The notes beneath the pieces were generated by a model. That model ran no database searches. It saw only the letters and a program-made list of their open reading frames with translations, and had not been told where the DNA came from. Of a stretch of 64,000 nucleotides of DNA, positions 12,129 through 25,019 are shown piece after piece. The position numbers were made by a program, and so were the translations under genes. Origin of the DNA: Dryococelus australis (lineage: Eukaryota > Arthropoda > Insecta > Phasmatodea > Phasmatidae); contig CM056995.1 in NCBI GenBank assembly GCA_029891345.1, positions 213,355,047 through 213,419,046 on the forward strand. Reading direction: 5' to 3'. The stretch's first letter is position 1; every line of letters begins with the position of its first letter.

Positions 12129-13272
12129 CAGGGGGCCGATTAAATACATGCTTCTATGGGGGCAACGCAAAATTTGCACTTGTGTTGCACCAAAATGTAA
12201 TTAAATATGAATAAACAGAGGTGCAAGTAGTTACATACAGATTCAAAATGCAGAGAAATGGTAAATTTTTGTTGGTGGCAAATTGGGTAAATTACAAAAC
12301 TAGAGTGATTTCAACAACAAATTGAAGTGAGTAGAATGGAGAATGATTGTTTTCTGAGGGTGCTTCTGGCTTATCTTTTCACATAAGGTAAAACACTTAT
12401 TTCCATCAACGCAGTACAAAAATTAATTCTTATTGAAAAGTGCTTAAAACTTTTTTATTCATATTTTGGAGGGGGATTTGTTGTGGAACACAAAAGAGTC
12501 TTGTTTCATTAACTGTCAAAGGGTGCGTCGACGATAAAAATGATAAAAATGTTTATGGCACGACATGCAACACGAATATCATTAGAAGTCTGCGGATGTA
12601 ACATAAACTACAAACACATAATATTCAACATGAGCACTGCACCAATTGCATTTGCAGAGAAAATATCATCCATATGGAAATTCGTAATGGGGAAAAAAAA
12701 AATACACAATAGTAGGTAGGTCATACTCCGAACACAGTTACAAATCATATTAACGCTTATCACTAATCACTACTCTATCACGTCTCTTCTTTAACGTAAA
12801 TAACATCAAACACACAATTTCCTGTCTGCTAAAAATTTGTCGTCGTCCACGTATTAATCACCAATCATTACGCTTCACCAATTAGTGAAATAAGCGGCTT
12901 TCCACGTCCAAACGGCTCAGTATAAACATTACACCTGCCTGTTGCCCTTTAGGTTATAACTACTACAAAATATCAACAGCTTTCGGCTCAAAATAAACAT
13001 TATTCCCGGCCACTTGAAAACACAGTAGTGCATGTAAAATCCTTTGCAGCTTAAGTATCTATGTGGCTGTAACGACCTTGTAAAAATTATTTCATTGGCC
13101 ACTGTAGTTCGAGTAGTGGGAGTGAAATTGTGTAGCAAAAAAAAGCCCCGCCCACTTGCGTTCGGTGTATTTAATTGCACCCATAGTTTTGGGTGCAAGA
13201 GCAGCGGAGTTTTATTTAAGCAGCGTTAGCGCAGGTGCAAATGTTAGGTTTTTATATTTAATCGACCCCCAG
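12129..13272. mobile_element. Probable non-autonomous DNA transposon (TIR element, 1.14 kb)
   Basis: The left end CAGGGGGCCGATTAAATAC and the reverse complement of the right end, CTGGGGGTCGATTAAATAT, match at 16 of 19 positions. A direct ATC lies immediately outside both ends (12126-12128 and 13273-13275), a possible 3-bp target duplication. The interior has no transposase. A GC-box-like CCCCGCCCAC and a TATTTAAG lie at about 13140-13220, so part of the interior could instead be a promoter. Confidence 0.4.
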
Positions 13273-15795
13273 ATCCGCATAAGTGAAAGACACGAGAGCT
13301 GGGATCTTCACCTGTCTGAAATCCTGTTTTCATTGTGGCATAATTAAAATTATGCAATCAATGCCTCTACGATCTTAAAAGCCCCATAGACCTGGACATT
13401 GGGAACTTGAGGGCAGTGGCAGCAGCACAACCTCAAGACGACCTGCAAACACTCAACACAAGGAAGTGCAACAGGCATAGAAATAATACCATGAAAAATC
13501 CTAACCCCAACCCCAGTGCCTGAAGTAGGGGATCAAGTGTATGAGGTGAAATACCTGTGAAAAATTTTACACAGGGTTTTCCACAAGATGGGAAGGCCCA
13601 TAACTCATGCAACACAATGCTGGGTAGGTGTATTAGTTCGGCCACACCCATGAGAACACCACATCGTTGTATCAAAAACGCCACATTGCGGCAACCTTAG
13701 ACCAAAAAATCAGTAGAAGTTCCTAACAAGGAAAACAATGGGAAACGTGCTCCATAAAAAAAAGGGGGTTGCAGAAAAATATTACCTCCATAAATACATT
13801 TTGTCTGTTGGACTAATCCAAATGGGTGGATCCATGCTACCTACTGTAATACCAAAAGACAGAGTGGGATGCATCCAATGACACAAGACGAAGTACCCTG
13901 AACATAACTCAGGCCAGCAGGTTCTTACACACCACAACCCTAAGAAGTCAAAATACAAAATGATTGGGAGCTACTATACAACCCTGTGAAATCCCAAGAC
14001 TAATAGATTTTCTAAGCACTTCCACAACTTCCTGTCTTGAAAACTAGTGTTCTGTTTGTGAAATAGCACTTAATAGTTTTCAGTAAAATTCCTCAGACCC
14101 CATAATATTCTAATTTTTAAAATACATCATTATGGTTATGCACACTAAATGCTTTAGTGGTAATGATGTTATTCATTTTTATGTAAATTCTAATGCATTT
14201 CCACACCAAACTCTACTATGAGTGGAATAGCAGTAATGATACCCAATTTAATATTTATTTTTATGAGATATGTGCAAAGTAGTGTTCACTTTTTTTGTGT
14301 GTGTGTTCTGAGGATCAGTTTTGTACATGTAACTATTTTATTTGAGATTATAGGTACTGACGCCATCGGGTGAAACACGAGACGAACAGTGACACAATAA
14401 ACTTACTGTAAGTGGGCACCAGCGGTGTTTCCCAGTCACCGTACTGTTGAGACTCAGTTCTCAGGGACGCTGTGGGTTCTGTTTGTGTGTCTCACCCAAG
14501 CGTACTTATGAAACACTTTGCATTACTAACCATCAATACTAAACCTTTTTCACTGAAAACAATGGCATGTGGTTGCTGTCACTACAATAAAATACTTGAT
14601 GCACTGGTATACTTGCTTTTATTTTACCACTAATACAAAAGTCTTGCCAGGATTTTACGTTTACGAATTACACTCGGATGTGTCTATCTAACTCTGTTTG
14701 GGTGCTCCCCAGTCCGAAATTTATCTAGCGCGCTCCTAGAAAGATGACTTCTCTGTGGTGTTAGAAAACACAAGCTTCGCAAGGAAAGGAATCAACACGG
14801 CACAAGGGTGGACTGGCGATTTTTCCTGAAGACAGGGTGCAGAGAATAATGAAATGAATGAGGGAACATGTGTGACTATTTTGCATCACTAGTGCAAACT
14901 CGTCAGGGCATGTCTTCCAGCATGTGGTTAGTGTGGTGGCGGCGGCCTATACACATAGCCGGCTAAGACAGAAATAATTTCACCATACAAATTACACAAA
15001 ATGATACAAATACAACTGGAACAAGATGGGACACAACATAAATGGTCACAATAAACACGCAAGCGCCTGAAAGCAAGATTAGATGGCGTGGATGCCGCTG
15101 GGTAAGTATTGCAGTGGAGCACGTGGTGTAGGTGAAATTTCAGTATTTCTCAGCAAAAATGGCAAATTTGGGTCAAACTAATTATTATTTCTGTTAAGAA
15201 ATTATTCTTTTGCAGATTGAATTGGTTTTGGACTTGTAATATACCGGATGGCAAGAAAATCAAACATTGAAATGCCTGCATGGTCAAACATACAAAGTAT
15301 CCATTACATGAAAAATACACGGAACCCTGAATGAAAATTACAAAAAACATTGAAACAAATTATGGCGCATATGATATTACAAAAATAAGCTCTCAAAGCG
15401 CATGGATGGCGCAGATATTGACTTGGCGGCTATGAACCACGTGGTTGCAAATTATATGGCCGTAAAACAATTAAACATTAAATATACCCTCAAACACATA
15501 CATAGGAAACACTTGTTTTTATTGATAAACACATAGCACAACCTTTATCGAGAATCTCCCTTGTAAAGTTTCATATGTCTACACGTTTTCTATTCATGTG
15601 AAAGTCTGTGAGTCCATCTTTAATTGACTAAAAAAAAAGTTAAAGTAGAGTTCTAAAAACAAATCCACATTAACACATGGCGTTTCAGACATATGTCTTT
15701 GAGAACCGGTCCACCTTCGTACATGGTTGGAGAACGTAACTGGTGATGTCAGTATTCCAATACTGGACAGTACTGTCTCTACTGGATAACCCTAT

Positions 15796-15796
<1 letters not shown>
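13273..15796. other. No recognisable gene
   Basis: Unique-looking DNA. Minus frame 13433-13684 (hydrophobic, 83 codons) has no recognisable family. The patches at 14340-14500 and 14690-15120 are GC-richer than their surroundings, which may reflect old repeats, but I cannot name any. Confidence 0.4.

Positions 15797-15880
<84 letters not shown>
15797..15880. repeat. (TA)n microsatellite
   Basis: Uninterrupted TA dinucleotide run of about 84 bp following TATCT. Likely polymorphic in length. Confidence 0.97.
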
Positions 15881-15882
<2 letters not shown>

Positions 15883-17029
15883 GAGAACACTTAATATTCA
15901 CTAAACCTGATTTGGTTAGTTATAAATAATATTATTAACATAACACTCGCCACAGTGGCCTTTGTGTGGCAATTTCAAGAACTATAAAAGATTGCATCTC
16001 CCGTGCCCAAACTAACACATTAAATAAACAAACATACTACACCTCACATAACAAAGCACTGAATAATAATATAAATTAAAAGGGGGACTATTTGCCTCAT
16101 ACCTACTTGTGGTACAAACTAACATGGGAATAATAACTGACACACTGACATAACACTTTGAAAAACATACATAACCCTGGAACGTAACATAGTAAACATC
16201 AACATTGGCACATGGCCATAAGCATTGACGTGCGTGACATTCGATGTTAGTAAAGTATGTACCTGTTTTGATATGAATAATAAATATTGTGACTTGAGCA
16301 CCAATGTGCGATACGGAACACCTGACTGCATATGACATTAATTAATTTACACAAAGTTACACTAGAAAGCACTGGCATGGTGGCATTGCAGGAGAAAATA
16401 AACAACCACAAAATAAACAAACACATACTCCCGATCATATTTAAAAAGACCATAAAAACACTTTCCACACGAACACTACATTAACATTGAAACACACATG
16501 ACACTGGTTCAAAGACGCAGGTGTTTCTCTGTAGTGATGTGTTGGCTACGTGATGTTCCAGATGGAATGGTGTGGCGAACGTCCTGAGGCCAAGGCGCTG
16601 CCAACATCACACCATTTGTCAATAGTACTGGAACAGTTCGCTATCAACAGTCTCACTTATAGTACAGAGAATTGCCATATCGGAAAAACCAATATTGATT
16701 TTCTTAAACATGTCGTGGAAACAGTAGTAAATTAGCCAAACCCAGACTAGCTGAAATTAAACGACAACTATTGTAGGCCAAAAATCCTCAAGTAGCTTAG
16801 AAAAATTTTCGGTTTTTTTAATTGGCTAAGTGAATACATTGAAAATTTCGCAGTAATCACAACCCCACTGCTTTCAGTGGAAACAGAAGCATAAAATGTG
16901 TTCGAAAACAAAAAAAAAAAAAACAAAAAAACAAAAATCAGGTCAATCATAACTCTCGCAAGTTACGATGTGAGCAGATATCTGTACTTGCAAACAGACA
17001 CGAGCCAACAATGAATAGGGGCCGTACTG
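15881..17029. other. No recognisable gene
   Basis: A minus-strand frame of 108 codons at 16012-16338 has no recognisable domain and overlaps other open frames, as expected by chance in AT-rich DNA. A poly-A/AAAC-rich run lies at 16907-16936. Confidence 0.4.
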
Positions 17030-19578
17030 CATCAGGAGAATGACAGAAGAGTGAGACAAGTCATTGACTTCACTAGCGCCAAGCTTGGCCAGATGGGTGG
17101 CGATATGGCGTCAATGAGAATGAATGTCTGGTGGTAATCTGGGTTGTTAAGAAGTACCATGTGTACTTATAATTACACCGTTTCACCCTAAAGACAGATA
17201 ATATGTGCCGGTATTGTGATCAGCATGAGAGAGGCATGGAGTAAACTAACGAGTTGGGCCCTTCGTTTGCAAATGTACGATTTTGTTGTGGAACATTTAC
17301 AAGGAAAAGATATTCAGCTAATGGATGTGTTGTCACATGCCTCTAATGAGAGTGTAATATTGCATAATGATGCAGAGTGGGATGAATCCTTCAGCCGGAT
17401 GCAGAGGTGTACATGTAGCAGCTCAGCCTTGTGGAAGCAGATGTTTTGATTAATGAGCTACATATACAAGTCGTGCAAGCACAACAGGGTTGCTAATAGT
17501 CACAGGAGAAAGTCAGACATTGCGACCAAGCTGCATTAGTAGGATGTCATGTTGTGGATGGGTGCTTGGAAACATGTTCACTGCAACAACCAAGGAAGTG
17601 GAGGGTGTTTGTCCCCACGTGTGCGTGAGCCAGTGTTAAGCCCAATAACACAGTGACAACATGACATGCCACCCTTGTGTTGAAAAAACGATACACAATG
17701 TTCGGGAACGTTGTTTCTGGCCAGGGCTCACACAGTACATTCATCGCTATTAGCAAAAGTGCACTAAGTGTAACCTGCTCAAGTTGTACAGAGCAGATGG
17801 CAGGGAGCAACAACAACCACAAGTACTGAGAAAACCCTTTGACGCAATGTTCCTAGACTTATTGCGCCATTATACAAGGACTGCAGGTGGAAAAAATCTT
17901 TAGTCGTGGTCACAGACAATTTTTCAAAAGTGGGTTGAGGCGTATCCGGTAAGCAGTGCTCGGACCGCAAACTACTCACTGATAATGGAAGTCAGTTCAA
18001 GGGGAAAAGGTGGAGAGAGTTGTGCACCAAGTGCGGAAGTATACAACATGACAACTGCCATTTACCACCTGAGGGCCAACCCAGTGTAGCAACAGAACCA
18101 ATAGCTAAAAATCCAGTCATGGCTCCATGTGGGTGACTAGCACATCACATGAGTGGAACATCTGCCAGTAGCATTGTACACCCACCGTCGGGGCATCAAT
18201 GCTGCCCCCAGCAAAACACTAACTGAAGTCCTACTGGGGCGCAATTTACATCTACAAGGGGAAGCGAATTTCCTACAGGCAAATAGTAGCAGCGAAGTTC
18301 CAATAGCACAATTCACCACAGAGTATGCCGTCGCCGAGAGCAGCAGGTGTGTGAGCAACATGCAAAGTACACTGCAAGGTGGCTACCCATCAGTATGAGA
18401 CTGCCACCGCTGTTGGAGGTAGGCCAACAGGTATATGTGAGAACCCACTCATAGTCGCAAGAAATTTTGTGTGGGCTTTGCAGCGAAGTGGAAATGTCCA
18501 CGCTGGGCCATCGAAAAACACAAATAAACACAGTGCACATTGGAAGGAGGAGGGTGCGGGTACACCGAGACAACATCCAGTTCACACAGGGTGCCATTAA
18601 CGACAAGGTTGATCCTGGTGTACCTCAGCCCCATGACGGCGATGGCGGTACCGTACCTCAACAGGTAAGAGAGGGAGAGTAAGGTGCAACAGCACCTATG
18701 GAAAGCAGGGAGGAAGCGAATCCGCAAGAAACTGTGGATGCAGAGGTACCACTGGGTAAGATGCACTATGGCCTCGTTGACGACGAGCTCCCCAGGGTAG
18801 GTACAAGTAGGGAAGGTACCATACTTCAAGCAGGAGAGGAGCCAGAAGTGGTAGAAGACCCGACATTGCCGGCATCACCGTACCCGACAGGGAGCATCGG
18901 AGTGCTTCCCTAGGTGTCACTGATGGCGCAGCACTTACGAACAACGCCGTTGGTCGTACGACACCCGTTGTGGCGGCAACACCAGAGCAATAGCAGCCGT
19001 AAGAGGATGCCACAGCATCAGATATATCAAGAGTAGCAAGTGAGGTGGGAGTTGCACAGAAAACACCGCAGGCTACAAGTGATGTAGTGATGTCCCCAGC
19101 CATTATATCAACTGGTCAAGACAAACATGAGAGACGTCAACCACAAGCAAGATACACGCAACAGAACAACACAGGAGGATACAGGAAGTCGCAGCTCACC
19201 TGGGTCGCAACAGGAATCTGCGGAGCAGGGTGAAGCCAGGCAGTGAGCAGAAGAGGAGCAGCAGGAGGAGCACGAGCAAGGAGAGTGCAAGCAGCGATGG
19301 TGTGAGCAAGGACAGCAGATCCATTGCTTTGTTCCATCTTCACCGATCACTGCAGCAGATTTACCCCCACTGCAGTGTCGCCAGTACGGGTGGGCGCAGG
19401 CCACCCATGGCACAACACACTGCAACACAACCCAGCTAACCACAAGTAAGTGAAGGGAATAATTCCCAACCAGGTAGGGCATACTTCATCAGACCTTGGA
19501 GGATCCCAAGGACTCCCCAATGCTACAGGTATTGACATCGGCCCACAAACTGTCTCCAAAAAAGGGGGGCATTTAATA
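17030..19578 (+). mobile_element. Ty3/Gypsy-like fossil, RNase H to integrase, 5'-truncated
   Basis: Plus-strand remnants in correct pol order: an RNase H segment (VIWVVKKYHVYLY near 17135-17180 and SWALRLQMYDFVVEHLQGKD near 17250-17310), the zinc-binding HHCC region of integrase (ERCFWPGLTQYIH, then KCTKCNLLK near 17705-17790), the integrase core (SLVVVTDNFSK and LLTDNGSQFKGK near 17895-18010) and the basic C-terminal region around 18400-18660. RT and gag are absent. A purine run (A6G6) at 19558-19569 ends the interior. The element is broken by numerous breaks and is old. Confidence 0.85.
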
Positions 19579-20340
19579 TGTGTTCATCCCCACCCTAGCC
19601 CAACCAATTGTCAGGCCAACTGCTCTGACAGCGCCAGAGTTAGCGCCTACACTCTACTTAGTGCACCAGTGTCAGTGTGTTTGTGAAGCGTGCAGAGTGC
19701 AATGTGGAGTGAAATCCAACAGGTCAAGTTAGGGTAATTGGCTAGCATCTCGCACACCTCTGTCCGATCTAGCGACCAGAGACTTTGCTGCATGGAGTAA
19801 TACGCAAGGGTGGATAAAGTGCCAAAGTTATTTCAGGGAGTTTGGACACACGTAAAACGAGACTGAATTATATGCCTAATAGAAGCAGCATCTCCAATAA
19901 TGCTTTTCTATGTTTGGCATGTTTTTATGTGTTTTTGCTATGTTGTGTTTTTGTCTTCATCTCATGTATGCATGTCCATCATCAAATCGCATCATCCTAT
20001 TCAAGGTGAGGTGTAAGTTGTTAATGGTACTTATTTTATAATATATTAAATTTCACGCAAGTATCGTGTAAGGAGAGTTGTGTTGTCTATCTGCAAGTAG
20101 TCCTTCCTTGACATACAAGCCCGTTCTTGCCTGCTCCCATGCCAGGGTGGGAAGTCAGTCAGCAAGTGCCATCCAGAGGGGTTGCTTGTGTGTGACTGCG
20201 TTTCACATTTTCTCGTGCCCAGGCGGCATGAAAAGCTTGAACTTATTATTTAACTACAATATTGTTAATTTAACCAGAACCGTTTTTCTTTTGCCAGCCA
20301 GGACACGATCCCTCGCCACCCCATGGAATAGCATTGCCTA
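19579..20340 (+). repeat. Probable 3' LTR of the 17-20 kb Gypsy fossil
   Basis: It starts TGTGTTCATCCCC just after a polypurine tract, as a 3' LTR should. The far end is not determined, since no partner LTR is in the window; the end given is where GC content falls back and is only a guess. Confidence 0.4.
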
Positions 20341-21596
20341 GGGAGGTATAGTCAGCACTTTAAACTATGTTAGTTTGATAATGATTTTACAGTATAACCT
20401 CCACCAGCAGGTCAAGCAGGCAAAGCGTGTAAATTTGCTTCCATGAAATGTACGAAGAATCAGGGCCGATTAAATGCAATTTGGAACTGAAACGTGTTCT
20501 TTAATTTGGTAGCTGCAAGGCATTTCAGGGTACAGCCGGTTACAATCTCATTAATTTCCAGCACGTATTATGCGTCTATTTTCAGGGTAATTTTTTATTA
20601 ATGTATGCTGCATCACTTAAGTGTCATTTGTATGGGCATGTGGGTAGCCCCAATAATCCACACCATAGGGAGTACTCAGTCGGCAAGTCATTCAAGCCAT
20701 GTAATAATTACACTGCTATAAACGAGGCATATGGGCCGGTTTAATTTTCCCTCATTTAGCAAACTGCAATGGTAATGAGATAACAATAATACAGGCAAAC
20801 TTCAACAAGCAGGACACGAATTTTATGTCCGGGTGATTGGCCCCCTTGATCGACGTATGGTGCCTAAAGGGGGAAAAAACACTATCCAAAACCTAACCTA
20901 CACCTTCGACAGCCTGTAAAATATTCTTTGACACCTTTTGCCACTATGCCAAGCTGTGAAATTGTCGCCAAAGTTAGTGGCGATATCCTTCTCGCCTCCT
21001 TTTGACAATTTGACCCTGTTTCACCACGTCACCATGAAAAACAAATCAGAAAATAAATACACATTGGACTAAACCGTATTGCATTAGTGCACTTACGTGT
21101 GGCACTGGCTTCATGCAACATCTGGCTGTATGTGGTTAAGGTGACTTGTAGCGGCGTAGCTGGCAACTTGGTGAATGGGCTAGGGAATGGTCGACGACAT
21201 GGTGCTTTTAAAATATTTTTTTCTGAAATACATCTTTATGTTCCTGTAATGCTTGAAGGCACATTACATTACGATCCTCTGCTTTCGCAGTCCCAAAAAC
21301 CAATATATTACACACACCAGCCAAGTATTTATAGTAAAACTCGGTAACGAAGGCTCCGAAGTGGTTCGTTTTCATTTCGAGTTTCTTAACAAACATAGTA
21401 ACTTCAAACGAACTCCTGAATGCTTAGAATAGCTCCTTTTGTTAGTAGACAAAAATTCGAGTAATCACGAATATTTTTGTCACATCCGTTGATTCAAAAC
21501 AAATTATCTCGGTTCAAGTTTTATCTATGGCTGTTGAAGTCGCTGAAATTTGTGGTTGCATCCTTAGCAACAACAGAGAAGCTATCAGTTTTTTTT
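20341..21596. other. No recognisable gene
   Basis: Mixed DNA. The motif GGGCCGATTAAATGCA at about 20463 resembles the terminus of the 12.1-kb TIR element, but no partner end was found. Nothing else recognised. Confidence 0.4.
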
Positions 21597-21700
21597 TACA
21601 TACATACATTCGCAATTAGGCTACCACCTGGTGGCGAGCTCTCTTACCTCTCCTTCACCCAACTAACTCCTTTTCCACTTCCTTGGCCAGTGGTCTTCTG
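21597..21700 (-). mobile_element. Extreme 3' end of the same LINE family (copy 2)
   Basis: About 100 bp closely matches the 3' end of the LINE at 7.7 kb: the tetranucleotide (CATA)n tail, then on the plus strand CGCAATTAGGCTACCACC, GGTGGCGAGCTCTCTTACC and CTTCACCCAAC. It is a severe 5' truncation in the same minus orientation. Confidence 0.8.
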
Positions 21701-21929
21701 TGTTTACTTGATCTGATAGCTTAGTGTAATCGTATGCTTTATCTGTAGGAATAATTTCCAGAAACAAATCTGTTGTATGAGGAACAAGATATTTAAGCAG
21801 TACTTGATAGTGTTAATTGTCATCTTTGCAAATATGTAGAGTTTGGAAACATGTTTTTACTTCAAGTAATTCTACCCATGTTTATTTTTATTTTCACAGT
21901 TGACATGGCTACACAAGGACGACCACTTA

Positions 21930-23769
21930 GGTCTAGTTGCACCAACATCACCCGATCTGAGATCGAATGATCCTAGTTCCGAAACATGGCAAAGTTTGAA
22001 CTCGGTTTCAAAGTAAAAATGTTCCACCAACGAAATTGTGTTATTCTGGATCTCGGATTCTTCGATCTTGGTTCAATTTTTTTTTCTGGCGAGCCCTCAA
22101 ATCCCACTACCCTAATGTTAGCACCTTCACAGTTTTGTGTGCCCTCCGGCATGCATGTTAGTAGCTATGTCGGTTGGAGATTGGGATGTGTCTCAGGGCA
22201 AGCCCTTTACACCTTAGGTCGGGTTTAATTATTATAATCGGTGCATGCATCGCGGCTAAGCAGGGCTATAATGCCATGGTCGCAATTGTAGCTATTTGCA
22301 CACCCCGAAAGAAGAAAGGTCTAGATGGAAGACTATAACAAACCAGGCAAAACAGAGAGGGCTGTGGAAAATCTATGCGACAGTCGCATAGGATAAAATA
22401 ATTTCTTTTAACTGGATTAGGACTGGATAAAGTAGGATATTTGTTAGTTCGGAAAGAAATAATTCGGTTGGTTCGATATGGGGTGAAATTAAATGAGATC
22501 GCAGCTGGTGTGTGATGGGGAGAGCAGAACAACCCCCATGCCGATGCCAGTCATGTGGGCGCAGGCGCCCTTGAAGTTAAGCTGCTGTCAATACTGCTGT
22601 GTAGGTGAACCAGTACTGCAGTACCGACAGTAACTGAGGATGCAGGGCCCCCCGCTTCTTGTCGAGTACGTCGGAAAACCTGACAACTCAGTCGTAACAT
22701 TGACTCCATCTTCGTCCTTCCGCACCAATGCCAGGATCTCCAATCTATGGGTGAAGGTGGGGAGAGTTCTTTGGGGAGCCACCCCTCCCCTTTCACCAAA
22801 ATAGCCCGTCGGTTTGGGAAATGCGAAACATCTGGGTCTAGTAGTGATTGTGGCAAATCCGCTGGCCCAGGAGTGAAGTCTGACATCGGGGTGCTTCCAA
22901 GTTTCGACACATTCTATTCCATTATTCACCCACCTGCAATCGGCAGCCTGCATAATCCAGCAGTGAGGGTCGCTACACTTCGCATTTTTCAGCACCTCGA
23001 GATCCTCCACCCCACCTTGATCATTGGGCCAGCTCCAGCAGATGCACTTCGCCATCTTGTACAGAGCTGCCCACGTTCCCGGCGTCCACGGCGGACGACA
23101 GCACCGGCCATTTGGTTCGTTGGCTAGTATTTGATCCCAGAGCCTGGGGTTCCCCTGTCCACCAAATGGGGACGCAACAAGTTGAACAGCGCCGGTCAGT
23201 GCACCAGTGCATTCGTGGGTTGGTGTTTCGTTATTCGCAGCTATCCCAGAGCCTTGGTATCCCCTATCCACCACCTGGGAATGCAGCACGCAAGCTCCCA
23301 TGGTCCTATCGCTGGTCCTAAAGTCGGAGGCAGTTCCCGAGTAAGCAGCCACGAGTGCGACATTCTTCCCATGACAGTTTAGCTAGTGACCTTGGTTCCA
23401 AAGTGAGAGGTGGATATTAAGTATGGGACGATTTTTCCTCTTGGTTTGAATTATATGTCGTCATGAAAGTAGGCGTATTTTTCACTATAGATAGAACTAG
23501 ATGTGCAATGTTTGATCATTTTTAAGTGAATTTTTTTACTGAATAATATTCAATTCGTATAATGTTGTTTTAATTTCCTTAGAAAACAATCGACCGTAGT
23601 TCTATCTGCTTTCGTATTATCAAACTAAATTTGTCGATTTTCAGTGGTTCGAAATGAATTTTATCTCGATCTCAGTCGAGCTCTGAACTCTCATGGTGCA
23701 ACAGTTTTCTGTGTAGATCTATAATACGATCTCAAATAGAGTTTCGAACCACGATGATGCAACTGGACC
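21930..23769. mobile_element. PIF/Harbinger-like non-autonomous element with TTA target duplication
   Basis: The left end is GGTCTAGTTGCACCA; the right end, reverse-complemented, is GGTCCAGTTGCATCA (13 of 15 identical). TTA flanks both ends directly (21927-21929 and 23770-23772), the 3-bp TWA duplication typical of PIF/Harbinger. The last ~130 bp repeats a subterminal module (GATCTCA..., then GAAC..., then TGCAAC) about twice. No transposase is visible inside. A GC-rich block (about 22500-23400) within AT-rich shoulders may be a captured or nested sequence. Confidence 0.6.
22588..23352 (-). other. Unidentified 254-codon open frame in a GC-rich block
   Basis: This is the longest uninterrupted frame in the window. 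It is rich in Cys, Trp, Gly and Pro and I recognise no domain in it. Two stretches are internally related at DNA level: on the minus strand, the one containing AGGCTCTGGGATAGCTGCG and the one containing AGGCTCTGGGATCAAATAC, about 100 bp apart, each followed by ACGAA. Overlapping frames of 126 and 83 codons on the plus strand show that high GC alone lengthens open frames here. It may be noncoding cargo of the surrounding Harbinger-like element, an old nested element, or less likely a real gene. No function is proposed. Confidence 0.25.
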
Positions 23770-23772
23770 TTA

Positions 23773-24104
23773 ATGAAGTAGTTGTAAAAGTTAGTTTCTT
23801 GTGCAAGCTATAATAAAAAAAAACTTTCTTTTAAATTTGATGACTATGGAATCAGCTGATGAATCCAGTGTTTGTATCTGTCATTTCCAAGTTGTAAATA
23901 AGAACAATCCCTGCCTACTCAGGAGAACAACTTAAGTTGTGTTTATTAAACATGCAAGGTATCACAGTTTTGACATTATTCTTACCATAAACTGTTGCTA
24001 TGATTATTGTATTGAACTAAATACTGAATCTTGTAAAAAAGATTTTCCACGAGATAAGATTTCTTACGCTTTATAATTAATGTAACCTTATATGAATATT
24101 ATAT
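23773..24104. other. No recognisable feature
   Basis: AT-rich spacer without repeats or frames of note. Confidence 0.5.
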
Positions 24105-24495
24105 ATTAAGTGAAACATTGGTTTGGGCATGTGCCTTTGCAGCAGAGCTCGTGTAGCACAAAACTAAAATTTCACATACGGACATACAGACACAAAAAAC
24201 CATCTGAGAATAGTTGTTAACAGGTAGGCCTACGTGAAGAACACAGAGAGAACTGTGTAGAAGGAATTCAGTTAATAAGCAGCATATTAAAGACACAAAA
24301 AACTAATGGTGGACGCAACAAAAACAGACAAACACAGTGGTCTTCTTGCAGTTAAATGATTCATTCTACAGGATTCTGTGTGTTCATGTACCTGTTGATA
24401 ACTATTCCTATTTATTTTTGTGTGTTTGTATGTGTAATTTTAGTTTTCTGCAACATAAACTCTGCTACAACGGCTAACATCCAAAACAATTTATT
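24105..24495. repeat. Inverted duplication (arms about 150 bp, loop about 65 bp)
   Basis: The reverse complement of 24105-24275 aligns with 24340-24495 at roughly 75% by eye; shared blocks include ACCTGTTAACAACTATTC versus ACCTGTTGATAACTATTC, a TGTGTCTGTATGT-type block, and ATTTTAGTTTT followed by TGCWACA. Both arms therefore yield similar peptides on opposite strands. A foldback or MITE-like origin is likely. No target duplication was identified. Confidence 0.65.
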
Positions 24496-25019
24496 ATTTG
24501 TTTCATATATCACTGCTGCAGACCTGGCGAAAAGTCAGAAATGTGAGTGGAGAAAATGTCATTATTTTAAACATTATCATCACCTTGTCACAATACTTAC
24601 CATTGTTGTAAAAGTGAGTAGGTTTATTGCAAAAGTTATCAGTTGGTATTTCCAGGAATACATGACTTCTCTATGATTTTATTTAACTTATTCTCTATTC
24701 TATTTTTTTTGTGTAAATCCCATTTCTTAATGCTGTTATGTTAACATGTATGTCGGTACATTGCAACCTATTTATTATATTTTACAACTCCCAGTATGTA
24801 CTGGTAGGTACCTAAGAAATAAACAAGTATATATAATTATAGAAAAATAAAATTCACATTGGCAAAATACTGTCCCGCCCATTCAGAAATTATATCTATA
24901 ATAAGCTGATCGAGAATTTTATTAATTGTTACAGTCATATTTTTAAATTTAACTTTGTAATTAACTTTGCCAAAATATAATTAAATAAATGGGTTCATTT
25001 CCTCTCTTCCTAAGTAGAG
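24496..25019. other. No recognisable feature
   Basis: AT-rich DNA, no coding or repeat signal seen. Confidence 0.5.

Noticed and set aside
16012-16338. 108-codon minus-strand frame
   Set aside because: No recognisable family, no splice or start context, and other overlapping open frames on the same strand; likely chance in AT-rich DNA.
18449-19482. Several 97-135 codon minus-strand frames
   Set aside because: They lie antisense to the integrase C-terminal and tail region of the plus-strand Gypsy fossil, and GC content there lengthens chance frames.
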